Shown here piece by piece: positions 5,472 through 14,771 of a stretch of 18,044 bases of DNA. The notes beneath the pieces are model-generated. The model was not told the DNA's origin. It saw only the letters and a list, made by a program, of their open reading frames with translations, and did no database searches. The stretch comes from CAYTXJ01 sp965613025. Lineage in GTDB: Bacteria; Desulfobacterota; DSM-4660; Desulfatiglandales; JALVMZ01. The stretch spans positions 1 through 18,044 of the forward strand of contig CBFDUE010000049.1 in assembly GCA_965613025.1 (NCBI GenBank), in the 5' to 3' direction. A program made the translations under genes and the position numbers. The stretch's first letter is position 1. Every line of letters starts with the position of its first letter.

Positions 5472-6762
5472 AACCTTTATTATTTACCCTACATCTTACT
5501 GCCTCTCCGTGAAGTGGCAGCCCTTCAATCTTTGAAAGAGTAATAACAGTGTCTTTAAGATTTTCAAGCCCTTTTTTGCTCAGATATTGATAGGTGATAC
5601 ATTTCTGAAACTCATAGATGCTAAGGCCAGAAAATGCCTTTGCACACTGGGCTGTTGGAAGTACATGGTTTGTCCCAGAGGCATAGTCTCCCACCGGAAC
5701 ACATGACCATGGCCCTAAAAATACAGACCCTGCATTGTCTATCATTGATAGTGTCATAAAAGGCTCTTTTGTATGTATTTCAAGATGCTCAGGTGCGTAT
5801 TCATTTACAAACTCAACTGCCTCATCCATATCCTTTGCAATAAGAATATGGGTGTATTTTTTTAAACTTTCATTTAATAATTCCTGATTTTCCATCTCCT
5901 TAAAGATGTGATCCATTATTTTAGCAGTCTCTACTGCCACCTCCTCAGAGGTGGTAACCAGGATGGAGGCACTATCTGGGTCGTGTTCTGCCTGAGAAAG
6001 TAGATCCATAGCAATTAATTTAGGATCTGCTTCACCATCTGCAAGGATAAGCACTTCACTTGGCCCTGCAGGAGAGTCAATATCCACATCTCCAAATACC
6101 ACCATCTTAGCTGCTGTTACATAGCGGTTGCCAGGGCCAACGATCTTAAATACCTTGGGAATGCTCTCTGTGCCATAGGCAAGACTTGCTATAGCCCATG
6201 GACCTCCAATTTTAAAGATCCTGTGACAGCCAGAAAGCCTCAAGGCCACAAGCACACTTGGAGGGACTTTCATATCCTCCCTCGGAGGTGTTACCGCAAC
6301 TATCTCTTTAACCCCTGCAATCCGGGCAGGGATAACCGTCATAAGTGCTGTGCTTGGATAGGAGGCCCTGCCCCCTGGAATATAACATCCTACTTTCTCA
6401 ATTGGTCTTCTCATCATTCCTGCAATAATGCCATCTGATATCTCAACCTGCCACATGTTCTTCTCTAACTGTTCCATATGAAAACGCTCAATATTTTTAG
6501 ATGCAACTTCTAATGCTCTGAGAACCTCTCTGTCTAATTCCTTAAATGCCCTATCTATCTCCTCCTCTTGCACTTCTAAAGGGCCAGGGGATATCCCCTC
6601 TCTCTTTAATTGTTCGTAATATACCCTATCCCCTTTTTCTTTTACTCTGGTAACTATCTCCTTTACGTATTCATATATGGACCATATATCCTGGGATGAT
6701 CTCTTAATTATCTTTTCTTTATCCCTGTTATCTAATTTTGATATCTCACTTATCTGAATCAT
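5470..6762 (-). CDS. hisD: Histidinol dehydrogenase
   Basis: HisD catalyses the last two steps of histidine synthesis, oxidising L-histidinol to L-histidine with two NAD+ and a catalytic zinc. From the chosen start the protein is 430 residues, the normal length. Expected active-site residues are present: Q257 and H260 (SQAEHDPDSAS), the base pair E325-H326 (YAPEHLEIHT), D359 (VPVGDYASGTNHVLPT) and H418 (GLPLHGEAVR). It is therefore a genuine and probably active HisD. ATG at 6762 is preferred because GAGGGAG lies just before it. An in-frame ATG at 6786 (eight extra residues) is possible, with AAGGA upstream. It overlaps the Nudix gene end by 17 bases and its stop overlaps the ribosome site of the lipoyl carrier, so it is within the operon. 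No other his gene is in view. Confidence 0.95.
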   Translation of the reverse strand: MIQISEISKLDNRDKEKIIKRSSQDIWSIYEYVKEIVTRVKEKGDRVYYEQLKREGISPGPLEVQEEEIDRAFKELDREVLRALEVASKNIERFHMEQLEKNMWQVEISDGIIAGMMRRPIEKVGCYIPGGRASYPSTALMTVIPARIAGVKEIVAVTPPREDMKVPPSVLVALRLSGCHRIFKIGGPWAIASLAYGTESIPKVFKIVGPGNRYVTAAKMVVFGDVDIDSPAGPSEVLILADGEADPKLIAMDLLSQAEHDPDSASILVTTSEEVAVETAKIMDHIFKEMENQELLNESLKKYTHILIAKDMDEAVEFVNEYAPEHLEIHTKEPFMTLSMIDNAGSVFLGPWSCVPVGDYASGTNHVLPTAQCAKAFSGLSIYEFQKCITYQYLSKKGLENLKDTVITLSKIEGLPLHGEAVRCRVNNKG

Positions 6763-7270
6763 AACTCCCTCTCTTAAAAAAGTCATTTAATGCATCCTTA
6801 GTGCTTTGAAATGCAAGTTCATTCCATGGTATTGAATCTCTATTGAATATATCTACCTCTATCGCCTCATCTTGTGCCTCTAAGATCCCCTTTAAATATT
6901 TAGCAACATATACAACTACTACCTCTGCTCTACCTCTATAGGAGTAGATACCCAATAACTCATCTATCTTAACCTCAATTCCACATTCTTCCCTTGTCTC
7001 TCTAATTGCTGCCTCTTCTACTACTTCGCCCCTATCCACATATCCACCAGGTATAACCCATTTCCCTCTTTGTGGCTCTATTGCACGCCTTAAAAGCACC
7101 ACTCCCCCATTCATCCAGACCACCGTGCATGCAACCAGTTTGGGGTCCAGGTAGAAGACAAAGTCGCACCCCTTACACCATAGTCTCTCTGGCTCATCCC
7201 TCTTTAATCTTTTAAGATTTAGACCTCCTCCACATACTGGACAAAATCTATATGTATAATTATGCTTCAT
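6746..7270 (-). CDS. Nudix hydrolase with N-terminal zinc ribbon
   Basis: This 174-residue protein opens with a zinc ribbon (C10, C13, C32, C35: CPVCGG and CKGC) followed by a Nudix domain. The Nudix box GX5EX7REUXEEXGU is complete from G76 to I98 (GYVDRGEVVEEAAIRETREE), so metal-dependent cleavage of a nucleoside-diphosphate-linked substrate is expected. The zinc ribbon recalls NudC-type NADH pyrophosphatases, but the chain is shorter and lacks the usual NudC SQPWPFPxS tail motif, so the substrate is open (ADP-ribose, NADH or another nucleotide). It is the first gene of the minus-strand operon and overlaps the hisD start. AAGGA lies about eight bases before the ATG. It is divergent from the acetyltransferase gene across about 70 bases. 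Confidence 0.88.
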   Translation of the reverse strand: MKHNYTYRFCPVCGGGLNLKRLKRDEPERLWCKGCDFVFYLDPKLVACTVVWMNGGVVLLRRAIEPQRGKWVIPGGYVDRGEVVEEAAIRETREECGIEVKIDELLGIYSYRGRAEVVVVYVAKYLKGILEAQDEAIEVDIFNRDSIPWNELAFQSTKDALNDFFKRGSYDSDK

Positions 7271-7341
7271 TTATCAATCCTTGACTTAGCCCTTTCCTAT
7301 CACTTAACCTAAGAGTGTTCAACCCTTTAAAGGTTAGGAAG

Positions 7342-7911
7342 ATGGATAAAGCAGACTTCAAAGAGCAGTATCCTAAGGAGATAATATTAAAAGATGGAAC
7401 CGGTGTAAGTATCAGACCCTTAGATATTAACAGGGATAAGGCTGAATTAAAGAAGCTATATATGAGGTTTACAAGAGAAGAGAGATGGTTTCTCAAGTTT
7501 GACTTAAGTGAGGAAAGAAGGCTAAATGAATTTTTCAAAAATTATGACGAAGAAAATATCTACTCCCTTATATCTAAATTAGAGAACAGAATTATTGCAC
7601 ATGCAACAGTAGAGATAGGGAAGAATCTTAGCAGAAGACATATTGGGGAGGTAGAAATCAGTGTAGATCCAGCATTTAGGGAGAGATATCTGGGAACCTG
7701 GATCCTCTTTGATATAATAAACTATGCCATATATCGGGGTCTTGAAATCCTTTATATGGAGCTTATTCAAGGAAAAGATCAGATACTAATTAGTGGAGTT
7801 GAAAAGCTTGGATTTAAAAAAGAAGGGGTTATTATGGGGATCTTAAAAGATATGGAGGGTAGCTTTAGAGATCTCTATATTATGGTAAAGAGACTCAAAA
7901 TAATTGACTAA
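7342..7911 (+). CDS. GNAT-family N-acetyltransferase
   Basis: From the ATG at 7342 this is a 189-residue protein with the acetyl-CoA-dependent GNAT layout. It has a first strand ILKDGTGVSIRPLDINRD, a helical pair, strand 4 in the segment HIGEVEISVDPAFRERYLGT, the CoA-binding stretch FRERYLGTWILFDIINYA and a final strand GVEKLGFKKEGVIMGILKD. The pyrophosphate loop usually reads Q/RxxGxG/A; here it is RERYLGT, an acceptable variant. The substrate is unknown. A GTG at 7315 would add nine residues but has no ribosome site, while AAAGG and AGGA precede the ATG at 7342. Three bases separate it from uvrC, so they are co-transcribed. It resembles the GNAT domain of the acyl-CoA synthetase/Pat family, but nothing here proves that role. 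Confidence 0.82.
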   Translation: MDKADFKEQYPKEIILKDGTGVSIRPLDINRDKAELKKLYMRFTREERWFLKFDLSEERRLNEFFKNYDEENIYSLISKLENRIIAHATVEIGKNLSRRHIGEVEISVDPAFRERYLGTWILFDIINYAIYRGLEILYMELIQGKDQILISGVEKLGFKKEGVIMGILKDMEGSFRDLYIMVKRLKIID

Positions 7912-7914
7912 GAG

Positions 7915-9717
7915 ATGGAAAAGGATACTCTCCTCAACCTGAACATTGAATCCATTCCCAAGAGCCCCGGTATATATCTGTTTAAGGACTCAAAAGGAAA
8001 GATCCTCTATATTGGAAAGGCAAAGGAGCTAAGAAAGAGGCTCTCTTATTATCTTAAAGGAGACCTTTCTTATAAGACCCTCCTTATGCTAAAAAAGGCT
8101 TATGAGATTGAATATATAATAACCAATACTGAAAATGAGGCCTTTCTCTTAGAGAGAAACCTCATAAAACAATATATGCCAAGATATAATGTGGTATTGA
8201 GGGATGACAAGCAATATCCATCCCTTAGATTAGATCCTACAGATCCTTATCCCAGACTTGAGGTGGTAAGAAAGATAAAGAAGGATGGAGCAATATACTT
8301 TGGCCCTTTTTCATCTTCTTCTGCACTTCGTAGCACTCTAAGCTTTATTGATAAGACATTTAGGCTCAGAAAATGCAGGCAAAAGAGACCTCCTAAGAGG
8401 GCAAGGCCTTGTATAAATTATCAATTAAATAGATGCTTGGCACCCTGTGTTAATCAGATATCTCCTTCGCAATATGCTGAAATAGTTAAAGAGGTCAGAC
8501 TCTTTTTTGAAGGAAAGAGAAAGGAATTGATTGAAGAGCTAAGGATAAAGATGAAGGAGGCATCTGAAAGTCTTGAATTTGAAAGGGCAGCTCTTATTAG
8601 AGATCAGATAAGAGCAATAGAGAGGACTGTGCAGAGGCAATCGGTTACTGCATCAAAGCTCAATAATGCTGATATAATAGGAATTAGAGGGGCAGATGAT
8701 ACCTTCCTGATTTATATGCTATTTATAAGAGGAGGCTCAATTCTGGGTTCCAGACACTATAGATTAAAGGCAAAAGGGAGTAGTGAAAGAGAGGTGCTTG
8801 AATCCTTTATAAAACAATTTTATCTTCAGGATGTCTTTATTTCTCCGCATATCCTCATATCAGAACCTTTAGAAGAAACAGATGCCATAGAGAGATGGCT
8901 TAGTGAGGTTTCGGGTAGATCGGTGAAGATAGAAAATCCCAAACGAGGTATTAAATTTTCAATGGTTGAGATGGCAAAAGAAAATGCCAAAGAGCTGCTC
9001 TTTTCAGCAAAAAAAGAGATCTCACTATTAGAGCTGCTTCAAAAAAGGCTCTCTTTAAGATCGTATCCCAGAAAGATTGAGGTGGTGGATATATCCAATC
9101 TCTTTGGAACAGAGGCGGTGGGATCTACGGTCTGTTTCGTGGATGGCAAGGAGTGGAAGAAAGGGTATAGAAACTACCGAATTAAAGAGGTTGAAAATAT
9201 TGATGATTATTCAATGATTAAAGAGGTATTGAGGAGAAGATTAAGGAAAGGAGAGCTTCCGGAGCTACTTATAATTGATGGGGGAAGGGGGCACCTGTCT
9301 GTGGCAGAAGATGTGATAGATGAGATGGCCTTAAAGGATCAAATTGAGCTTATCTCTATTGCTAAGGCAGATAAAAGCAGGGGTGAAAAGTTGGATAAGA
9401 TCTATATATTGGGAAAAGAGAAGCCCATTGAATTTTCAGAGACGGATCCTGTGTTACTCTTTATTATGAAGATGAGAGATGAGGCCCACAGGAGGGCCAT
9501 AACCTACCATAAGAAATTAAGATTTAAGGCATTTAAAATGTCTGCACTTGATACCATTAAAGGGCTTGGCCCTAAGAAGAAGGCTGAATTACTTAAAAAA
9601 TTTGGAAGCATAGAGGCTATACGAAATGCATCTGTTTTGGAGATTATGCAGGTTAAGGGGATTGGAAAAAGGCTTGCAGAGGAGATACTATCCAGCTTAA
9701 AGGGTCTTTCTGCTTAA
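7915..9717 (+). CDS. uvrC: Excinuclease ABC subunit C
   Basis: UvrC makes both incisions around a DNA lesion in nucleotide excision repair with UvrA and UvrB. The 600-residue protein shows the full family order. A GIY-YIG nuclease begins it (PGIYLFKDSKGKILYIGKA, about 18-37), with NLIKQYMPRYNV closing the domain. A Cys cluster follows (CRQKRPPKRARPCINYQLNRC), then the UVR motif for UvrB contact around 205-235 (LEFERAALIRDQIRAIERT). The RNase H-like second nuclease has IEVVDISNLFG, LLIIDGGRGHLS and MRDEAHRRAI, and tandem helix-hairpin-helix motifs end the chain (IKGLGPKKKAELLKKFGS; IMQVKGIGKRLAEEI). Length and motifs are normal and it should be active. It follows the acetyltransferase by three bases. 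Only about four of its ~50 Arg codons are CGN, the core habit of this genome. Confidence 0.97.
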   Translation: MEKDTLLNLNIESIPKSPGIYLFKDSKGKILYIGKAKELRKRLSYYLKGDLSYKTLLMLKKAYEIEYIITNTENEAFLLERNLIKQYMPRYNVVLRDDKQYPSLRLDPTDPYPRLEVVRKIKKDGAIYFGPFSSSSALRSTLSFIDKTFRLRKCRQKRPPKRARPCINYQLNRCLAPCVNQISPSQYAEIVKEVRLFFEGKRKELIEELRIKMKEASESLEFERAALIRDQIRAIERTVQRQSVTASKLNNADIIGIRGADDTFLIYMLFIRGGSILGSRHYRLKAKGSSEREVLESFIKQFYLQDVFISPHILISEPLEETDAIERWLSEVSGRSVKIENPKRGIKFSMVEMAKENAKELLFSAKKEISLLELLQKRLSLRSYPRKIEVVDISNLFGTEAVGSTVCFVDGKEWKKGYRNYRIKEVENIDDYSMIKEVLRRRLRKGELPELLIIDGGRGHLSVAEDVIDEMALKDQIELISIAKADKSRGEKLDKIYILGKEKPIEFSETDPVLLFIMKMRDEAHRRAITYHKKLRFKAFKMSALDTIKGLGPKKKAELLKKFGSIEAIRNASVLEIMQVKGIGKRLAEEILSSLKGLSA

Positions 9718-9721
9718 CATA

Positions 9722-9749
9722 TTGACATCCTTAGATCTTATATGATAGA
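9722..9749 (+). promoter_or_regulatory. Possible promoter before the M23 peptidase gene
   Basis: A perfect -35 TTGACA (9722-9727) begins right after the uvrC stop. A weak -10 GATAGA (9744-9749) follows with a 16-base spacer; a better hexamer, TATGAT (9741-9746), sits too close at 13 bases. It could give the downstream envelope and export genes their own start in addition to read-through from uvrC. The evidence is only the hexamers. Confidence 0.3.
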
Positions 9750-9777
9750 AAAGATAAAAATTTTAGGTTGAATACCA

Positions 9778-10635
9778 TTGAAAGGTAAGGTCCATCTTCT
9801 CATATTTTCGGATAAATCCAAGGGTGTTAGATCTATCTATCTTTCAAAGGGATTTATATTATCAATCTCTATAATATCAGTCTTTTTAGCCCTTGCTCTA
9901 TTTCATATCCTTAAAGAATATCGGGATCTGAAACTAAATTCAGCATCAATTCCCTATCTAAGGACTGAGCTGGCCTTTAAGACCTTTCAGATACAGTTAC
10001 TCTCAGAGCGGCTTTCAACTATAAGGAGGGAGCTTTCAGAGCTTAAAAAGTTAGACAAAAAGCTAAGGGTTATGATGAACTTAGAGACAAAAGAGGACGG
10101 TAAAGGGTTTTATGCAGTGGGGGGTGAAGATCTCAAAGGAGATAACATCCTTAGGCTCTATAGATTGGAAAATGAAGTCATATCAGAGATTCAGGAAAAG
10201 ACAGATCTACTTGCCTATCTTCAGGATAAAAAGAGAAGGTTTGAACACACCCCTTCCATACGACCCACCAAGGGATGGATAAGTTCTCCATTTGGGTATA
10301 GGATATCTCCCTTTACAGGAAAGAGGGAGTTCCATTCAGGTATTGACATATGCACCCGCACAGGGTCCCCCGTTGTCGCGCCTGCAAGTGGAAAGGTTAC
10401 CAATATAAGGAGAGATTATATAAATGGGCTGATCCTTACAATAAGGCATGGATATGGATTTACCACAAAATATGCACATCTATCCAAGGTGCTTGTGAAG
10501 AAGGGAGAGAGGGTAAAGAGGGGTCAAAAGATTGCCTTGGTAGGGGCAACGGGTAAGACCACAGGTCCTCACCTACACTACGAAGTGCATATTAATGGCC
10601 GACCTGTTAATCCCATGAGATATATACTTGACTAA
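9778..10635 (+). CDS. Membrane-anchored M23/LytM peptidase
   Basis: This 285-residue envelope protein has a short basic N-terminus, one transmembrane helix at about 26-44 (ILSISIISVFLALALFHILK), a coiled coil at about 60-155 and a C-terminal LytM domain at about 165-285. The zinc site is complete: H186 and D190 (FHSGID) and H267 (GPHLHYEV), with catalytic H234 (KYAHLS), so it probably cuts peptidoglycan cross-bridges in the periplasm; the coiled coil suggests an MepM- or EnvC-like division or growth role. The start is TTG at 9778, since no in-frame ATG precedes the transmembrane helix, and the ribosome site (AGGTTG) is weak. It lies 60 bases after uvrC and 79 bases before secA. Confidence 0.9.
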   Translation: MKGKVHLLIFSDKSKGVRSIYLSKGFILSISIISVFLALALFHILKEYRDLKLNSASIPYLRTELAFKTFQIQLLSERLSTIRRELSELKKLDKKLRVMMNLETKEDGKGFYAVGGEDLKGDNILRLYRLENEVISEIQEKTDLLAYLQDKKRRFEHTPSIRPTKGWISSPFGYRISPFTGKREFHSGIDICTRTGSPVVAPASGKVTNIRRDYINGLILTIRHGYGFTTKYAHLSKVLVKKGERVKRGQKIALVGATGKTTGPHLHYEVHINGRPVNPMRYILD

Positions 10636-10662
10636 GAACTCATAGATATAAAAACGCAAGGG

Positions 10663-10691
10663 TTTACTTGGCCTATCTATTGTATTATCTT
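10663..10691 (+). promoter_or_regulatory. Possible promoter of secA
   Basis: TTTACT (10663-10668) and TATCTT (10686-10691) are separated by 17 bases in the gap before secA. Transcription would start near 10698, upstream of the ATG at 10715 but downstream of the ATG at 10694, which supports the later secA start. Both hexamers are imperfect. Confidence 0.3.
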
Positions 10692-10714
10692 TTATGGGTA
10701 AAGGGAGAGAAGAG

Positions 10715-13573
10715 ATGTTAGGGAAGATATTAAGAAACATATTTGGAAACAAAAATGAAAGAGAGCTTAAGGCCCTAAGGCCCATTGTGGATAGGATAAA
10801 TCGGTTAGAGCCAGAATTTCAAAAGCTCTCTGATGAAAGGCTTAGGGCCAAGACAGAGGAGTTTAAAAAGAGATTGTCTGATGGAGAGACCCTGGATGAT
10901 CTGCTTCCAGAGGCATTTGCAGCGGTAAGAGAGGCATCTGTTAGGGTATTGGGAATGAGGCATTTTGATGTGCAGCTCATCGGTGGTATTGTATTACATC
11001 GTGGTAAGATAGCAGAGATGAAGACAGGAGAGGGAAAGACTCTGGTTGCCACACTTCCTCTCTATCTAAATGCATTGACCGGCAAAGGAGTGCACCTTGT
11101 AACCGTAAATGACTATCTTGCAAGAAGGGATGCAAACTGGATGGGAGGCATATATAATCTGCTGGGGATGAGTGTGGGAGTGATTGTTCATGGTATGAGT
11201 GATGAAGAGAGAAGGGAGGCATACCTGTGTGATATAACATATGGCACAAATAATGAATTTGGGTTTGATTATCTAAGAGATAACATGAAGTATGAGCTGA
11301 GTGAGCTGGTTCAGAGGGGATTTTATTATGCAATAGTAGATGAGGTGGATAGCATCCTGATTGATGAAGCAAGGACCCCGCTTATCATAAGTGGCCCTGT
11401 TGAAAGGCAGGAAGAGAAGATATACCAGCAGGTAAAGCCACTTGTAATAAATCTCAAAAAGCATCAGGCAAAGGTGATAGGATCGCTTCTGCGGGAAGTG
11501 AAAAAGAGGCTTGAGGAGGGGAGGGATGGGGATAGGACAATTGAGCTCCTCTTAAAGATAAAGAGGGGTGATCCAAAGAATCCCATATTTTTGGATATCC
11601 TTGCCAAGAATCAGCGATTCAGGAAAGAGATAGACCGCTTAGAAAGCATTATGAGTGCTCAGAAGATGCTTCCTGAAATTGATCAGGATCTTTACTGCGT
11701 TATTGATGAGAGGGGAAACTCAGTGGAACTTACTGATAAGGGAATAAAGCTTCTATCTAGCAGCGGACTTGGGGATTTTGTGCTACCAGATCTGGATGAG
11801 GAAAGCTACAGGATAAGGGAGGATCCTGAGCTAAATGAAAGGCAGAAACAGGATGCATTGAGGGAGCTTGAAGAGAGGTATATGTACACCTCTCAGCTAT
11901 TGCATGCCACCCATCAGCTTATTAAGGCCTACTGGCTTTTTGAAAAGGATGTCCACTATGTGGTTAAGGATAATCAGGTGGTTATTGTGGACGAATTTAC
12001 AGGCAGGATGATGCCAGGAAGACGCTGGAGTGATGGGCTTCACCAGGCAGTTGAGGCAAAGGAGGGGGTAAAGATAGCAGAGGAAAATGTCACTCTGGCT
12101 ACCATAACATTTCAGAATTTCTTCAGGATGTATGAAAAGCTGGCAGGTATGACAGGAACAGCAGAGACCGAGGCAGAAGAGTTCCGTAGCACATATAATC
12201 TGGATGTGGTGGTTATCCCAACGCACAGAAAGATGATCCGTAAAGATTATCCTGATGTTATATATAAGACAGAGAGAGAAAAGTTTAAGGCAGTGGTTCA
12301 AGAGATAAAGGAATGTTACGAGCGAGGACAGCCTGTGCTTGTGGGAACCATCTCCATAGAAAAGTCAGAGAGACTGAGCAGGATGCTTAAAAGGGCAGGG
12401 ATTCCACACTCTGTATTAAATGCCAAGCATCATGAAAGGGAGGCAGAGATAGTTGCAAAGGCAGGTCAGAAAAAGACGGTTACCATATCCACCAATATGG
12501 CAGGAAGGGGGACAGATATTGTATTGGGTGAAGGGGTAGTGGAGCTGGGAGGACTTCATATTGTAGGGACAGAAAGGCATGAAAGCAGACGCATCGACAA
12601 CCAGCTTCGGGGAAGAGCAGGAAGACAGGGAGACCCAGGCTCATCCAGATTTTATCTCTCCTTAGAGGACGATCTATTGAGAATCTTTGGCTCAGAGAGA
12701 ATCGCATCCATAATGGAAAAGATCGGAATGGAAGAGGGGCAACCTATAGAGCATCCCCTGATCTCTAAGGCCATTGAAAATGCCCAGAAAAAGGTTGAAA
12801 TGCATCACTTTGATATCAGAAAGCACCTGCTGGAATATGATGATGTCATGAATAGACACAGGGACATAGTGTATGGGCTTAGGAAGGAGCTGCTGTCAGG
12901 AGAAGATGTGTTGGGGATCCTAAGGGAGATGATGGATGCCCTGATTGATGGGGTTGTGGAAGGTAGTGCAGATCCTAAAAAGAGGCCTGATCAGTGGGAT
13001 ATTGAAAAGATAAAGAGAGAGATAGGCAGGGTCTTTGGAATTATTCCTGGAGTGGGCCCACAGGATATGGATGAAGACGAATTTTATTCCATGGATATGG
13101 ATGATCTCAAAGAGAGGATTCAACATCAGCTCTGGGATCAATTGAAACGAAAGATAGGAGAGCTTGAATCCCCAGAAATTCAAAGAATGATACGATATCT
13201 GATGCTGAATATAATTGATAACCAATGGATCCAGCATCTTCAGGATATGGAACACATGAAAGAGGGAATAGGGCTCAGGGGTTACGGCCAGTTGGACCCT
13301 CTGAGGGAATATCAGAAAGAGGCCTATATCCTCTTTGAGGAGTTGATGCAGAGGATCAGAGAAGAGACATTTATGATGCTATCCAGACTGAGGATCAAGA
13401 GGGATATAATGGTTCCCCAGAGAAGACAGCCTAAGAGGCTGAATCTAATTCACGGAGATCAGGCAGAGAAACCCACCACTTTCAGAAGAAAGGAGAAAAA
13501 GATAGGAAGAAATGATCCATGCCCTTGTGGAAGCGGAAAGAAATATAAGAAATGCTGTGGAAGAAATATATGA
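10715..13573 (+). CDS. secA: Preprotein translocase ATPase SecA
   Basis: SecA drives unfolded preproteins through SecYEG with ATP. The 952-residue protein has NBD1 Walker A MKTGEGKT (102-109) and Walker B IVDEVDSILIDEA (207-219). The preprotein-binding domain follows, then NBD2 with IVDEFTGRMMPGRRW, GMTGTAETEAEEF and STNMAGRGTDIVLGEG, and the QLRGRAGRQGDPGSSRFYLS motif of the helicase fold. It ends with a SEC-C zinc knuckle (CPCGSGKKYKKCC, 936-948). About 70-80 residues, roughly 245-325, are inserted in the preprotein-binding region relative to E. coli SecA; comparable insertions occur in several other phyla. ATG at 10715 is chosen because AAGGGAG lies seven bases before it and the protein then opens with the usual MLGKILRNIFG; ATG at 10694 would add seven residues. 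Its stop overlaps the argJ start (ATGA). Confidence 0.97.
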   Translation: MLGKILRNIFGNKNERELKALRPIVDRINRLEPEFQKLSDERLRAKTEEFKKRLSDGETLDDLLPEAFAAVREASVRVLGMRHFDVQLIGGIVLHRGKIAEMKTGEGKTLVATLPLYLNALTGKGVHLVTVNDYLARRDANWMGGIYNLLGMSVGVIVHGMSDEERREAYLCDITYGTNNEFGFDYLRDNMKYELSELVQRGFYYAIVDEVDSILIDEARTPLIISGPVERQEEKIYQQVKPLVINLKKHQAKVIGSLLREVKKRLEEGRDGDRTIELLLKIKRGDPKNPIFLDILAKNQRFRKEIDRLESIMSAQKMLPEIDQDLYCVIDERGNSVELTDKGIKLLSSSGLGDFVLPDLDEESYRIREDPELNERQKQDALRELEERYMYTSQLLHATHQLIKAYWLFEKDVHYVVKDNQVVIVDEFTGRMMPGRRWSDGLHQAVEAKEGVKIAEENVTLATITFQNFFRMYEKLAGMTGTAETEAEEFRSTYNLDVVVIPTHRKMIRKDYPDVIYKTEREKFKAVVQEIKECYERGQPVLVGTISIEKSERLSRMLKRAGIPHSVLNAKHHEREAEIVAKAGQKKTVTISTNMAGRGTDIVLGEGVVELGGLHIVGTERHESRRIDNQLRGRAGRQGDPGSSRFYLSLEDDLLRIFGSERIASIMEKIGMEEGQPIEHPLISKAIENAQKKVEMHHFDIRKHLLEYDDVMNRHRDIVYGLRKELLSGEDVLGILREMMDALIDGVVEGSADPKKRPDQWDIEKIKREIGRVFGIIPGVGPQDMDEDEFYSMDMDDLKERIQHQLWDQLKRKIGELESPEIQRMIRYLMLNIIDNQWIQHLQDMEHMKEGIGLRGYGQLDPLREYQKEAYILFEELMQRIREETFMMLSRLRIKRDIMVPQRRQPKRLNLIHGDQAEKPTTFRRKEKKIGRNDPCPCGSGKKYKKCCGRNI

Positions 13574-14751
13574 AAGGGAAATTGATAGTTAAAGGATTTA
13601 AGGCAGGAGCGGTAAGTGCCGGGCTTAAAAAGGGGGAAGCCCTTGACCTTGGTCTTATCTATTCTGAAAAAGATACAGTAAGTTTTGCTGTCTTTACCAA
13701 AAATAGGGTTAAGGCAGCTCCTGTCAGACTGAGTATGGAACATATAAAAAGTGGAAATATCAGGGCAGTTATCTGTAATTCTGGAAACGCAAATGCATGC
13801 ACAGGCGCACAAGGCTTAAGGAATGCAAGGAAAAGCGCAGATCTCGTTGCAAAGGCCTTAGGATTGAGAGACAGAGAGGTGGTAGTGGCATCTACTGGAG
13901 TTATTGGTGTTCAGCTGGATATGGAAAGGATAGAGAGAAAGATCCCAGAGCTTGTAAGATCTCTTAGAAACGATGGATTAAGTGATTTTTCAAAGGCCAT
14001 TATGACAACTGATACATTTCCAAAGGTATCCATAGCGGAAGACATGATAGGAGAGAGTCCTTATAGGATAGTGGGTATTGCTAAGGGAGCTGGAATGATA
14101 ATGCCCCATATGGCCACCATGCTCTGTTTTATCCTATCGGATATATCCATCCCATTTGAATCCTTAAAGGAGTCACTTTTGAGGTGTGTGGATAGGACCT
14201 TTAATAGGATCTCAGTGGATGGGGATACCAGCACCAATGACATGGTTCTGTGCATGACAAATGGGATGGCAAAAAATAGGGATTTAAAGAGGGATGACTT
14301 AGAGAGGTTTGAGACCAATCTGTGCCATGTAATGAAAGAGCTTTCAAAGATGATCATAGAAGATGGTGAAGGGGCTACAAAAGCTGTTGAGCTTCACCTA
14401 AGGGGGATAAGGACAGAAGAGGAGGGAAGACGGATAGCTGAGGCAATCCTAAACTCCCTACTTGTTAAATGTGCCATGTTTGGAGAAGATCCCAATTGGG
14501 GAAGAATAATGGCTGCAATAGGAAGAAGTGGTGTGGATATTGAACCTGAAAGCATTGATCTTTGGATAGGAGATGTGAAGGTTGCAGAAGATGGCACAGG
14601 GACAGGGAGAGAGGTTCAGGCTCATAAGGAGATGAGGCAGAGAGATATAAGGGTTGTGGTGGATCTAAAGATGGGAGATAAGGAATACAGCATGTGGGGA
14701 TGTGATCTCAGCTATGACTATGTAAAGATAAATTCAGAATATACCACATAG
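13570..14751 (+). CDS. argJ: Bifunctional ornithine acetyltransferase / N-acetylglutamate synthase
   Basis: ArgJ moves the acetyl group from N-acetylornithine to glutamate, recycling it in arginine synthesis; bifunctional forms also use acetyl-CoA. The 393-residue precursor self-cleaves before a Thr nucleophile, T183 here, in MPHMATMLCF (178-187), giving alpha and beta chains. Other family blocks are AVICNSGNANACTG (66-79), VASTGVIGVQLDM, VDGDTSTNDM and KCAMFGEDPNWGRIMAAIG. ATG at 13570 is chosen because it forms an ATGA overlap with the secA stop and GGAAG precedes it; an ATG at 13552 inside secA is possible but less likely. Whether it is mono- or bifunctional cannot be read from sequence. 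Confidence 0.95.
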   Translation: MKGKLIVKGFKAGAVSAGLKKGEALDLGLIYSEKDTVSFAVFTKNRVKAAPVRLSMEHIKSGNIRAVICNSGNANACTGAQGLRNARKSADLVAKALGLRDREVVVASTGVIGVQLDMERIERKIPELVRSLRNDGLSDFSKAIMTTDTFPKVSIAEDMIGESPYRIVGIAKGAGMIMPHMATMLCFILSDISIPFESLKESLLRCVDRTFNRISVDGDTSTNDMVLCMTNGMAKNRDLKRDDLERFETNLCHVMKELSKMIIEDGEGATKAVELHLRGIRTEEEGRRIAEAILNSLLVKCAMFGEDPNWGRIMAAIGRSGVDIEPESIDLWIGDVKVAEDGTGTGREVQAHKEMRQRDIRVVVDLKMGDKEYSMWGCDLSYDYVKINSEYTT

Positions 14752-14771
14752 CCACTTTAAAGGAGCAGATC

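Noticed and set aside
7281..7341. TTGACT and the near-palindrome AACCCTTTAAAGGTT between the divergent Nudix and GNAT genes
   Set aside because: No acceptable -10 lies 16-18 bases from TTGACT and the palindrome is imperfect, so neither promoter nor operator is supported.
7260..7538. Minus-strand open frame of 92 codons overlapping the acetyltransferase
   Set aside because: It is antisense to a clear GNAT protein and overlaps the Nudix start region, with no motif or ribosome site.
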